Assembly: GCF_019175385.1 (NCBI RefSeq)
Contig: NC_083345.1
Location: 15,090,027-15,154,026 of the forward strand
From: Lycium barbarum
Taxonomy: Eukaryota; Streptophyta; Magnoliopsida; Solanales; Solanaceae
DNA length: 64,000 bases
Direction of reading: 5' to 3'
This document shows positions 13,190-23,832 of this stretch, in pieces (the stretch's first letter is position 1; each line of letters starts with the position of its first letter). Under the pieces are notes generated by a model. The model ran no database searches. It was given only the letters and a program-made list of their open reading frames with translations, and was not told the DNA's origin. The translations under genes were made by a program, and so were the position numbers.

Positions 13190-13432
13190 GACGTGTTTTA
13201 GTCCTTTTTACTGTATTCCCATAAAAATAACTCTTTTCCTAAACCCAAACTAATTCGGAAACCAAAACCAATAAAAAAAGAGAGAAAGGGAATTTGTATA
13301 TATTCGAATCCTAATCAAGTTAGGAAAACAATTATAAATAGAGGAACTCATTCTCTGGAAACTAATATCCCAACCAGAGTTTTCTATATTCGTCTCTTTT
13401 CTTGTCACTAAAGTTAGTTAGAGAAATTAAAT
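13190..13432 (+). promoter_or_regulatory. Promoter/5' leader of the PS2-like pseudogene, duplicated before ELOF1
   Basis: Contains AACTCTTTTCCTAAA, CAAACTAATTCGGAA, then TATAAATAG (near 13334) and CATTCTCTGGAAA. The same motifs occur in the same order at about 18818-19045, upstream of the ELOF1 gene. The TATA box lies about 100 bp before the ATG at 13433, leaving a short leader. The similarity stops near the two start codons, which open unrelated proteins. Confidence 0.75.
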
Positions 13433-14171
13433 ATGGCTGGAATTATTGTGATTTTCGACTTTGACAAGACGATCATCGACGTGGACAGTGATAATTGGGT
13501 GGTAGATGAGTTAGGAGGCACTGATATGCTCAATCAACTTCTCCCAAGTATGCCCCGGAATTGTGTCATGGATACCATGATGAAGGAGTTTCATGCACAA
13601 GGCAAAAGTATTAAACACATTGAAGAAGTACTTAAACGTGTTCTCATATACTCCAGGATTGTACCATGCATTAAATCAGCTCATGCATTAGGGTGTGATT
13701 TGAGAATAGTAAGTGATGCAAATGAATTCTTCAACACGAATCCAGTCTACGTCGGTAATAGGCTTCGAATCTTCGCTTAAGATGATTTGCATGGCTCTAG
13801 CAGCAATTTGTGCCCTCCCAACATGTGCAAGGGTCTGATAATAGAAAGAATAATACAAGCCTTGGAAGGCAATAATAAAATAATGATCTATCTTGGTGAT
13901 GGAACCAGCGATTTTTGCCCCACTTTTGAAGCTCAGAGAAGGAGATTTCGTCATGCCAAGAAAAGATTTCCCAGCCTGGAATTTGATAAACGATAACAGG
14001 ATACTCGTAAAAGCATCGGTCCACGAATGGACCGATGGGCAAGAGCTTGAGCACATTCTGTTACAACTCATTAACAAAATCACCATTGAAGAAAGCCAAT
14101 TGTTATCCGTTGAATCCAAGTTCCACTCTATGTCCAAAGCCTTGCCGCCAGTTCTTCCAGTACACTACTAG
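13433..14171 (+). pseudogene. PS2-like HAD phosphatase pseudogene
   Basis: The translation matches the plant PS2/PHOSPHO-type haloacid dehalogenase phosphatases (tomato LePS2 family; phosphate-starvation-induced enzymes acting on small phosphate esters or pyrophosphate). Visible motifs are the nucleophile motif FDFDKTI (Asp9 and Asp11), IVSDAN (motif II), the family stretch NLCPPNMCKGLIIERI and the acidic motif LGDGTSDF. Lesions: about 18 family residues are missing after DANEFF (near 13730); a TAA at 13778-13780 stands where the family has PYHD; one extra T in a T-run at about 13924 shifts the frame, after which REGDFVMPRKDFPAWNL continues to the stop near 14171. The copy cannot make a full enzyme. 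No intron is apparent. Confidence 0.85.
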
Positions 14172-14289
14172 GCAAGACTGCCCGTCATTATCATGAAGCT
14201 TCTGACTCGCAATTTGGTGTTGATTTTGTTCTTATTGAACCATTATCGAGTCACGTTTGTAATATCTTTTTAATATAGTAGTTGCTTTA

Positions 14290-14640
14290 TGATATAGAGA
14301 CATAATTGGCGAATGGATAGACGAATGTGTACGTATCAATTACCTCGAAGATTAGAGACCCATTATAGGATCAGTTACAACTTATGTATTTATACATTAA
14401 TTTTGAAAGATGGCCGTCAATCTTATAGTATATGAATTGTTCTTACGGAACCAGCTTCTATGTCATGTATGTTTAGCTCTTTTTTCCATCATTGTATAGT
14501 TGCTTCATTATCTTTATATTGGCTGAATATTTCATCTTAATTATATTTGCGTTATGATATAGACATATATAGTGAATAGATAGATGAATGTAAACGTGCC
14601 AGTAACTAAGTCCAAGAGACACAAACATTGTACATACAAC
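14290..14640 (+). pseudogene. Two degenerate ELOF1 3' ends (tandem fragments)
   Basis: At about 14311-14355 the frame reads EWIDECVRINYLED then stop, close to the ELOF1 C-terminus EWIDECERVN at 19259. The following 3' sequence (CAACTTATGTATTT, GTCATGTATGTT, GTTGCTT) parallels the ELOF1 3' region at 19318-19445. A second, more decayed copy at about 14571-14610 reads E-stop-IDECKRASN. Both are preceded by a TTATGATATAGA motif. They are remnants of ELOF1-type gene copies lying downstream of the phosphatase pseudogene. Confidence 0.65.
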
Positions 14641-14649
14641 ATTATTTTA

Positions 14650-14982
14650 CATGTTTATGCAAGATGATGGAAATTTTGTACATTTATGTTTGATGTAAAT
14701 TTTGTACTGAGAAATTCATCCTCAGGTGTCCTGTGGGGAAGCTTTGATTTCCCAACAGATATTATTTTGCCTGCTCAAGTTCTTGATATGGGCCAGAAGC
14801 TATTTCCTAATGCAAAAGGAATAGTGGATTACTCGAGGGGGAAGTACAGATTAGAGATGCAGATAGATGGGAATGTGGTCTTAGTCTGCATATAGAACTC
14901 CTGATTTTGGCTACTGGAATACTTGGACTAAAAACAATACTAGTGTAAGGCTAGCCTTCAATAAGACCCCCGGCTACTAAAA
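14650..14982 (+). pseudogene. S-domain (bulb-type lectin) receptor kinase fragment
   Basis: The frame from 14686 reads NFVLRNSSSGVLWGSFDFPT and continues with LPAQVLDMGQKLF and YRLEMQIDGNVVLV. This is the bulb-lectin domain pattern of S-locus/G-type lectin receptor-like kinases, which sit in the plasma membrane. After a frameshift near 14893 it continues as YRTPDFGYWNTWTKNN to a stop at about 14980. Only about 100 residues of a roughly 800-residue family are present: no signal peptide, no PAN domain, no kinase. It is a gene fragment. Confidence 0.75.
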
Positions 14983-15017
14983 TTGGATTGATTTCGCCTG
15001 AACAAACCCCCTTAATT

Positions 15018-15524
15018 CAGAGGCGAATTTAGGTATCGAATTCGGGTCACATGAACACATGATCACTCGACTGAACTCGATATATTATGTGTATAATTCT
15101 GAAAATATATCTAATAATAACTAAAGGAACACATGGTCAAATCAGGCCGAGTAGAGCACTGGTTAGGGGTTGTGTTTGTTTCCTTAGGGTCTTGGGGTCT
15201 AACCCGAGCTCCTGTACGTTTAATGCCTTTTTTTTTTCTTTCTAAAGCAGCTTTTTAACTTTCCTTTTTAGATTATTCTAAATCCTTTTTCTTCTATAAT
15301 TCTAATTACCCAAAAATAAAAAATGTGTTTCTTTTTTTTTTATATTACATCTAATGACTTTTTTTTTTCCTTTATTTTTAATTACCCAAGTCCCAAAAGG
15401 CAAAAAAGTCAAAAAAAAAAAAAAAAACCCATAGGCGCTAAGCTGCGAACCAAAGGTAAAAGAAATCAAAAAATTTCATAGCTAATGGTGAACTCATCCT
15501 CTTGAAATTCTGAATTCGCCTCTG
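15018..15524. mobile_element. Non-autonomous DNA element, CAGAGGCGAATT ends
   Basis: Terminal inverted repeat CAGAGGCGAATT (left 15018, right complement ending 15524) encloses 507 bp with no reading frame. The flanks CTTAATT (15011-15017) and CTTAATG (15525-15531) look like a slightly decayed target duplication, most like a hAT-type MITE. It contains long T and A runs. Confidence 0.6.
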
Positions 15525-15910
15525 CTTAATGTAATTCAGAAAGATGAGCTGCAGGATTATATACTGATGATGATAACTTAGCAATCTTGAGCTGCAGGTA
15601 AAATATAGTCTACATTTCTGCTACACATTTAAGTGTCAAAATTGACTCAGTCTTCTTTAACAGTCTCATTGGTGAAGTCGAAGATCACTTCATAAATTTA
15701 AGGCATGTCTAATTCATCATCAATAGAAGATACTAAGATTTCCATTTAAAGCTTCACTGTCATTCCAAGAAAATATAAGCATTAGAAGACTTGCAGTTTC
15801 CAGGAAAAGATATGAAAATCAGCCACTGCATAAAAGAGAAATTTCAGCATTTTTTCGGATATTTAATTATACAGGTAGAAAATTCGTTGTTTCTTTGTTT
15901 CTCATTCCTT

Positions 15911-18126
15911 GGGGTCATTTGCACGATTACCCTTCAAAGGCACCGGTCTTTAATTTTTGCCCTTCGCCTAATATTATGAGATTTGGGGTTCGAACACCGG
16001 CTCAGTCACCAAAAAAAAAAATCGTAAAGCAGAGTTTCATAGCAAAGTTAGGCCTCAGGCAGAGTTTTGCATGCAAAACTCGAGTCCAGAACCAAAATAC
16101 CCCTAAAAAAGTAGGGTTGAACCAAAATACCCCAAAAAAACTGTGACAAAAGTACCTTTAACGCAGTATTTTACTACGTTAAAGGACTTAACCGTAACGG
16201 CGCAGTTAAGTCCTCTAATGCAGTAAAATACTGCGTTATAGGACCCAATAAAAACAAAATTTATAACGCAGTAAAAAACTGCGTTATAGAACCTGTAAAA
16301 AAAAAAGAAGTTTTGGTCAACTTTTTTTTTTTTTTTTGCAACACTTAGTGTTTTTTTTCATACTTTGACCAACGATTAGTCGTGTGTCAAGACTCCGAAA
16401 TGTCAATATTTTATATAGAACCTGATATTTTTTCTGCGTAAAATAATGTAGGCTCAGTACATCAAGGATACCTAAATGTTCGGATCGTTATTTTAGGGTT
16501 GAAAAGGTGCCCGAAGTAAGACGTCCAATTTATTTGAAGACTTGTTGTCATTAGCTTAAAGTTTTTTATTTTTAGGGTTTATATTTAAGTGTGTTATTTT
16601 TTAAAGCGTAACTTTATTTCGAATATACGAGATTTTTTGCGCTCGGATGTCCGATTTATGTGTTTTTTTTTTTTGCAACATATTCAAAATAAAGTTACGC
16701 ATTAAAAATAACACACTTAAGGAACACTTAGTGTTTTTTCCATAAAAAGATCACAACATCTTATTTTAATAAATCTTTTTTTTTGCAACACTTAGTGCTT
16801 TTTTTCCATACTTTGACCAATGATTAGTCGTGTGTCAAGGCTTCGAAATGTCAATATTTTATATAGACACTGATTTTTTTTCTGCGTACTATAGTATACG
16901 CTCAATACATCAAGGATACGTAAACATTCGGATCGTCGTTTTAGGGGTTGAAAAGGTACCCGAAGTAAGTTTTGTTTGGAAACTTTAGATTTAAATGTTT
17001 TTTTTTACGTTTTGATTTAAGCGTGTTATTTTTTAATCAAGACGTAACTTTATTTTGAATATAAATCTAATTCAATTAGATAAAAACGTACTTAAAAAAT
17101 ACAGGGAGAAAAACTAGTTGTAAAGTGGTCAAACTTTAGATGGTCATAACTTTGCACTCGGATGTCCATTTTACGCGATTTTTTTTTATTCTGCGTATTT
17201 TTCGAGATTTACGCGAACAAACGGCAACAAGGCGGTTTGGCCAGGCCGATTTAAAAAAAAAACTGTTATCCTATTCAATTTCAATTTTCTCCCAAATTGG
17301 CGTGAAGTTTTTAGTTTTCTTTACTTATAATATGATGATACGCAATAGATTTCAATGTAAAAATTCTGGGGCAATGTAGCTGTGAATGTCAATTTCACTT
17401 TTGTGATTTCAATTTTCGAAAATAAAGCTGACTAATTTTCTCGACATGTTGACTAAAATAACCTTATAAAAATAGAACACTTAAAATCTAAAGTTTTCAA
17501 ACAAAACTTACTTTGGGTACCTTTTCAACCCCTAAAATGACGATCTGAACGTTTACGTATCCTTGATATATTGAGCCTATATTATTGAACGCAGAAAAAA
17601 ATGTCAAGTTCTATATAAAATATTGACGTTTCGGAGTCTTGACACAGACTAATCGTTGGTCAAAATATGAAAAAAAGCACTAAGTGTTGCCAAAAAAAAA
17701 AAAGTTGACCGATTTTTTTTTAGTGGGTCCTATAACGCAGTTTTTTACTGTGTTAAAGGACTTAATCGCGTCATTACGGTTAAGTCCTTTAACGCAGTAA
17801 AATACTGCGTTAAAGTTACTTTTGTCACAGGATTTTTTTTTTTTTTTTTTTTTGGGTTCAACCCCACTTTTTTAGGGGTATTTTGGTTCTGGACTTGCAA
17901 AACTCTACCTTAAGGTAGAGTGAGACAGAGTTTCAAACTCTATCTTAAGGTATGCAAAACTCTGCTTGCGAAATTCCTTTTTTTTTTTTCTTTCACTGAG
18001 CTGAGATTCAAACTCAGAACCTCGGGGTATTAGACAAAGAACAAAAATTAAAGACCACCAATTTGAGGGGCAAAGATTAAAGACCAGTGCATTTGAAGGG
18101 CAGTCTGCACAAAAAAAAAAAAAATG
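15911..18126. mobile_element. Foldback element, family B, copy 1 (split by a family A insertion)
   Basis: The left part (15911-16081) and the right part (17897-18126) are inverted copies of each other: TTGCACGATTACCCTTCAAA on the left, GAAGGGCAGTCTGCAC on the right, then GGTCTTTAATTTTTG and a TTCGAACACCGGCTCAG-type segment. Flanks CATTCCTTG (15903-15911) and CATTCCTTC (18127-18135) suggest an 8-9 bp target duplication. Family B copy 2 is at 52683-53552. No coding capacity. The termini and duplication length suggest a Mutator-derived non-autonomous element (inference). Confidence 0.65.
16082..17896. mobile_element. Foldback MULE-like element, family A, copy 1
   Basis: Ends GAGTCCAGAACCAAAAT (left) and ATTTTGGTTCTGGACTT (right) are inverted repeats, flanked by the perfect 9-bp direct repeat GCAAAACTC (16073-16081 and 17897-17905). 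A 9-bp duplication is typical of Mutator-like elements. The 1.8 kb interior is built of the same modules in both orientations: a hairpin module (arms ctttaacgcagta) and a longer module containing CGATTAGTCGTGTGTCAAG, TGCGTA and GGATCGT. The longer module appears directly at about 16360-16560 and 16800-16980 and inverted at about 17500-17680. No transposase is encoded. Confidence 0.8.
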
Positions 18127-18180
18127 CATTCCTTCGTGTGGAAATAATTGAATCCCAAATTGTTCATGTTTACAGCAACA

Positions 18181-18194
18181 ATTATTTATTTATT

Positions 18195-18227
<33 letters not shown>

Positions 18228-18230
18228 TTT
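18181..18230. repeat. Microsatellite (TTTA)n(TTA)n
   Basis: About 50 bp of TTTA units passing into TTA units, just right of the family B element. Confidence 0.9.
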
Positions 18231-18817
18231 ACAAAAAGAACTGCAGAGGAAAAAAGTCTTAGTCTGGTGCATAATTTCCCTGGCAACTATACTAAAAGTA
18301 GGAAGACCCTAAGTTATAAAGTTGGATTAACAAAATGTCCATTAAAAATTGAACGGCATTTTTACCCTTCATCTAAAAACTACTCCTATACTATTTTAGT
18401 ATCAAATAGTAAATTTACCTACCAATATATGATAAATGAATCAATTAAATGACAAATAAATCAATTAAATGGGATGTTCCATGGAGGTGCTTTCATCTTC
18501 TAGCAATATCTATATAACTATCTGGTTGCTCTGTAATGAAATAAGCTAACGATTTACCAAAAAAAAGAAATAAGGTAACGAAATCCTCCTCCTTTTTACT
18601 TTACTTTGACAAAATTATGATCTTTCCCGTTGACATGAATAGAAATTTGGCATGCTCTTCTTGTTTATTAATTCACATGTTTATCCAAATACATGCACAT
18701 CTCAGTTAATTAAATGTTAAATATGCCTAACTAGATATACAAGAATCAAAATGAGTATTTGTCAAATTTTGAGGACTAAAAGTACAAGAATCTGTCTCCG
18801 AATTTAACTCAATTTTC
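18231..18817. other. Intergenic, no gene seen
   Basis: AT-rich sequence without recognisable coding or repeat structure, apart from a local duplication of a CAATTAAATG-type phrase near 18440-18470. Confidence 0.5.
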
Positions 18818-19045
18818 GGAAAACGTGTATTGTCCTTCAAACTAATTATTTCCCTAAATAACTCTTTTCCTAAATACAAACTAATTCGGAAGCCAAACCC
18901 AATAGTAAAACAAAGGAAATGAAATTGTATACACATGCGAATCCGAATAAATTTAGGAAACAAAAAACAACTATAAATAGGGTGGCTCTTTCTCTGGAAA
19001 TTTAAGTATCCCAAAGTTCCAAGTCGAGAAAAAAAGAATAAAAAA
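18818..19045 (+). promoter_or_regulatory. ELOF1 promoter with TATA box
   Basis: TATAAATAGGG lies near 18973, about 70 bp before the ATG. It is preceded by AACTCTTTTCCTAAA and CAAACTAATTCGGAA and followed by TTTCTCTGGAAATTTAAG. All of these are shared in order with 13190-13432, upstream of the PS2-like pseudogene. Confidence 0.75.
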
Positions 19046-19315
19046 ATGGGGAAGAGGAAGTCAAGAGCAAAGCCAGCACCAAAGAAGAAAATACCCAAAC
19101 TTGATACAACCTTCACTTGTCCATTTTGCTGTCACGAAAGAGGCGTAGAATGTCCCATTGATATCAAGAATTTGATTGGAGAAGCCATTTGCTATAATTG
19201 CGAAGCAAAATTTAGTACTAGGGTCACATATTTGACCGAACCTATTGACGTATATTATGAGTGGATTGATGAATGTGAACGTGTCAATAAGAGGCCCGCT
19301 CTCGAACAAGTTTAG
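19046..19315 (+). CDS. ELOF1: Transcription elongation factor 1 homologue (Elf1/ELOF1)
   Basis: An 89-residue small nuclear zinc-ribbon protein of the Elf1 family, which travels with RNA polymerase II and helps transcription through chromatin and DNA lesions (family knowledge). The start MGKRKSRAKPAPKKK is the conserved basic N-terminal tail; zinc ligands are C25-x2-C28 and C49-x2-C52; YLTEPIDVYYEWIDECERVN is the conserved C-terminal block. The ATG is set by that N-terminal match, and a TATA box lies about 70 bp upstream. The ORF is intronless and intact and ends RPALEQV, without the long acidic tail I recall from some plant homologues. The lack of introns and the nearby degenerate copies (14290-14640) leave open that it is a duplicated or retrocopied member rather than the main gene. 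Confidence 0.88.
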   Translation: MGKRKSRAKPAPKKKIPKLDTTFTCPFCCHERGVECPIDIKNLIGEAICYNCEAKFSTRVTYLTEPIDVYYEWIDECERVNKRPALEQV

Positions 19316-19499
19316 AAAACAACTTATGTATTTTGGCGTTTTATATGAAAGGCGACCATCGATTTTATTCTTATGATACCATTTTTGTTATGCCATGTAT
19401 GTTGGGCTGTCAGCTATTTTTCTATCATAGTAGTTGCTTTACGATATATGGGCTAAAAGATTTCGATCTTATGAAAGCTTTTGAGGAGGTTATAGTAAG

Positions 19500-20720
19500 G
19501 GGAAAATGACCTAATAATACTTATTTAAGATTCTATATTACAAAACATAAGAATAATTTTCCTTATTTACAAAATATATTAACAACATTACAAAGTATAT
19601 TAGATTTGAGCTTAATGAGATATCCACGATTTTAGGTTTTTTTTAAGGAAGAAAATCTGATTTTAAATATGGACTTAATAATTTCTTCTTCTTTTTAAAA
19701 ATATTTCTCTCTCTCTCTTTCTCCCTCCATGATAGGCACCATTTTCATACCTAAAATCCATCTTCTCTCCTAGCATAAATTTTCAAACCAATATTACAAA
19801 GTATTTTTGATTACTAACTTGTGTATTAATTGTATATAAAAATTGATTTGTATCGTTATGAGATATATATATGTTCATTGTGTGTTTTGAAAATCTGTAT
19901 AAATTATATAAACTGTAGTTTTAAAAAATGTTGAAAACTAATATATGTATGAAGTGTGTACGGAGTCTGCTATATGCCATGTTTTAGATATATGCGGCAC
20001 AATGTGTATGAAATGCGAAAAAATTCGATATCAATTAGTCTTAAAAATGTAGAAAACTAATATGTGTATGAAATGTGGATGAAATTTGGTTTGTATCAAT
20101 CAGAAAACTTATTATACATATATACTTTCTCATAATCTATACATACTTTGATTAGATTTTATACAATTTATATGTTCTTTATCATAATCACAATATACAT
20201 ACAACTTTTATACATATTTCATACGTAGAAATTATAACGAATTTATACATTTATACATATTGCATACAAAAATTAATATATATTTATTTTCTGGTGTATG
20301 AACTTTGTATGTAATCTGGTTTGTATCAATTACAAGTTTATTATACATATTTTTCTCAAAATTTATACATACTTTGATTAAATTTTATACTATTTATATG
20401 TACTTTATAATAATCAAAATACACATACAATTTTTATACATGTTTTATATATAAAAATTATAAGAATCTATACAGTTATACATATTGAATATGAAAATTA
20501 TACATATATGTTTTTTGGTATATGAAATATTTAAATAAAAATTATTGATTATAATGGACTTTTTGAGTAAAAATTGGAGAAAATTAGGTAACAATATCTC
20601 TTAATTTTGAATGGGGAGAGAAAAGTGGATGAAATAAGGAAGCAAATGTTAGAGAAAATCAGGGAACTATATCTCTAAATTTTGAATGGAGAGAGAAAAG
20701 TAGATAAAATAACTAAAATG
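19500..20720. repeat. AT-rich region with local tandem duplications
   Basis: About 240 bp around 20085-20290 (TTTGGTTTGTATCAATCA, ACATACTTTGATTA, TTTATACA units) recurs diverged at about 20320-20500. A second pair, around 20570-20640 and 20650-20710, repeats ATATCTCTTAATTTTGAATG and GAGAGAAAAGT. No gene is visible. Confidence 0.6.
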
Positions 20721-20937
20721 ATTTCCTTATCTTGTTTAATGTGTGTTATTTGCTTCTTTTTAATTTACATAATTCGTATAGATTTTGTAACAAGTCTATT
20801 GATATATTTTGTAAACTGACAAATATCGTCATGTTCTGTAAATATACCCTCTTACTGTGTACACATATGTTTTTTGCCCCAGTTGATTGTTTTTTCTTAT
20901 ATCCTCCACCCTCACTTCTTTTGTTTTAAATACATGG

Positions 20938-21039
20938 ACGCTGCTCTTGCTCTTTCTGAGGCTATGATTGAACTTGGGATTGCAATTGATGGAGGGAAAG
21001 ATAGTCTTTCCATGACAGCCCACCCATCTGAAGTATAGA
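20938..21039 (+). pseudogene. Fragment of FGAM synthase (purine synthesis)
   Basis: In frame from about 20935 the sequence reads DAALALSEAMIELGIAIDGG and then KDSLSMTAH. This matches the glutamine-dependent phosphoribosylformylglycinamidine synthase (PurL-type) region around the conserved IDGGKDSLSM motif, an ATP-binding part of the enzyme of the fourth step of purine synthesis. A stop follows at about 21037. Only some 33 of about 1300 residues are present, so this is a captured or leftover piece of one exon, not a gene. Confidence 0.75.
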
Positions 21040-22031
21040 TTTTTCAACTTCACAACGTACTCATATTTCTTTCTCAAAAAAATTATCGGCCGATGTAGAA
21101 GTCTTGCAATATCTTTCTTGATTCATGAAAATAGAATTAAGTAATTAAGCTAGACAACATAGTTTTAATGAATATGAAGTATCAATTATTAATTTTGGCA
21201 CCTTAATTTGCCATTTGCCAAACTTGGATGACACCCTAACGTATCATACCTACAAAATGATATTAACGTGGTTAAATAATTTCATTTGTAAGACACTAAA
21301 TTAAAAATCCATAATAACATATATTTTATATGTAGTAATATGTTTGTAATATTATGATATTACATTAATTTCAGAATAATACATAATTAAAAAGTTCAAA
21401 ATAAGGTTTAGTTCTATAATTTAATAAAATCTTCGTATCATGCTTCTTTTTCTCTTCTTTTGTATGTATATAATTTTGGATTTCCAAAATAGTAATGTAT
21501 AAGATGAATGGATAAATGATAGAAAATTATATTTTAAAAATACGAAATAAAAATTGAAAAAATTATCACTTTTAAATATTGAAACAAATGGCCGCACAAA
21601 GTTTAGTTTTCTATGTAATTAATATTTTATACATTGATGTTATAATCTTAATTTCAAAAATGCTGAATATAAATAATTCCAGTAGTAAGGCAAATTCATG
21701 AACCCATTCATTTACAAAACTTCTACTCAAATTGCACCACCCATCATCAATTGAGAGAAAGAAGTAGAAGTGATAAATTTCCATTCCACCCTATTTAGGT
21801 CATTTCTTAAAAAACTCCTTGATCTAAATCTTTTTCTAATATGTTCCTTCAGGAAACATAGAAGACAAATAATGCTTTCAGTTTCTAATATTTGCAAGTT
21901 TTACATAAAAAAATGATAAAATGTACAATATACATTCGGTTAGAATGTATGAAGATTAATTTCATTTTGGATAGATGCATTAAGATCAACGAAAAAAAAT
22001 TCTCACAAAAGAATGACATCAGGGAGCCCAA
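21040..22031. other. Intergenic, no gene seen
   Basis: AT-rich, with only short frames. No terminal repeats or known motifs recognised. Confidence 0.5.
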
Positions 22032-22040
22032 TCACATATC

Positions 22041-23823
22041 GAGTCCAGAATCAAAATATCCCTAAAAAAGAGGGGTTGAACCAAAATACCAAAAAAAAAA
22101 AAAAATGTGACAAAAGTACCTTTAACGTAATAAAATATTGCGTTAAAGAATTTTTTTTTTCTATAATGCATTATTTTACGGCGTTATAGAACCCGCCAAA
22201 AAAAATATTTTTGGTCAACTTTTTTTTGTTTTTACAACACTTAGTTTTTTTTTTCTTACTTTGAAAAAGATTAGTCGTGTGTCAAGACTCCGAAACGTTG
22301 ATATTTTATATAGAGTCTGATATTTTTTTCTGCATACTATTCTCTAGGCTCAAGACATCAAGGATACGTAAACGTTCGGATCGTCATTTTAGGGTTTGAA
22401 AAACTACACGAAGTAATTTTTGTTTGAAAACTTTAGATTTAAGTGTTTTATTTTTGTAAGGTCAACTTTATATGTCGAGAAAATTAGTCAGCTTTATTTT
22501 CGAAAATTGAAACCAGAAAAGTGAAATTGTCATTCACAGCTACATTACCCCGGGATTTTTAAGTTGAAATCTATTGTGTATCATCATATTATAAGTAAAG
22601 AAAACTAAAAATTCCATGCCAATTTGGGGGGAAATTGAAATTGAATAGGATAACAGGTGTTTTTTTTAAAATCAACTCGGCCTAGGCTGTTTGTCCGCAT
22701 AGATCTCGAAAAAATATGCATAACTAAAAAAAAATCGCATAAAACAGGCATTCAAGTGCCAAGTTATGACCATCTAAAGTTTGACCACTTTACAACTAGC
22801 TTTTCTCCTTATATTTTTTAAATACGTAAATATATCTTGGTTAAAAAATAACACGCTTAAAAAATAAAACACTTAAACCTAAAGTTTCCAAACAAAACTT
22901 TCTTTGGATACCTTTTCAAACCCTAAAACGACGATCCGAATATTTATGTATTCTTGATATATTGAGCCTACATTATAGTACTTAGAAAACAATATTAGGT
23001 TCTATATAAAAATATTGACATTTTGGAGTCTTGACACATGACTAATTGTTGGTCAAAGTATCGGAAAAAAAAAATTAAGTGTTGCAAAAAAAAAAAAAAT
23101 TTATTAAAATAAGATGTTGCTATCTTTTATGGAAAAAACACTAAGTGTTCCTTACGTGTGTTATATTTTAATGCATAACTTTATTTCGAACATGTTGCAA
23201 AAAAAATCGCTTGAATCGGACGTCCGAGCGCAAAACATTGCCTATATTCGAAATAAAGCTATGCATTAAAAAATAACACACTAAAATCTAAACCCTAAAA
23301 ATAAAAAACTTTAAGCTAATGACAACAAGTCTTCAAACAAAAATGGACATCTATGTATATAAAACACTTAAACCTAAAGTTTTCAAACAAGACTTACTTC
23401 GGGAACCTTTTCAACTCCTAAAATGACAATCTGAACGTTTTCCGTATCCTTAATGTATTGAGCCTACATTATTATACGCAGAAAAAATATCATATTGTAT
23501 ATAAAATATTGACGTTTTGGAGTTTTAACACACGACTAATCGTTGGTCAAAGTATGGAAAAAAATACCGAGTGTTGCAAAAAAAAAAAAAGTTGACCAAA
23601 CATATTTTTTTTACCGGGTTCTATAACGCAATAAAATACTGCGTTATACAAAAAAAAACTTTAATGCAGTATTTTACTACGTTAAAGGATTTAACCGCAC
23701 TGTTACGGTTAAGTCTTTTAATGCAGTAAAATACTGCGTTAAAGGTATTTTTGTCAGTTTTTTTTTTTCTGGAGGTATTTTAGTTCAACCCCACCTTTTT
23801 AGGAGTATTTTGGTTCTCGATTC
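22041..23823. mobile_element. Foldback MULE-like element, family A, copy 2
   Basis: Left end GAGTCCAGAATCAAAATA and right end TATTTTGGTTCTCGATTC are inverted repeats, flanked by the perfect 9-bp direct repeat TCACATATC (22032-22040 and 23824-23832). The interior has the same modules as copy 1 (16082-17896): aacgcagtaaaatactgcgtta-type hairpins near both ends and the CGATTAGTCGTGTG module (about 22270, inverted about 23035 and 23535). No protein is encoded. Confidence 0.82.
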
Positions 23824-23832
23824 TCACATATC

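Noticed and set aside
16082..17896. Possible CRISPR-like repeated hairpins
   Set aside because: The repeats are irregular, inverted, and belong to a plant transposon with a 9-bp target duplication; there are no spacers of constant length.
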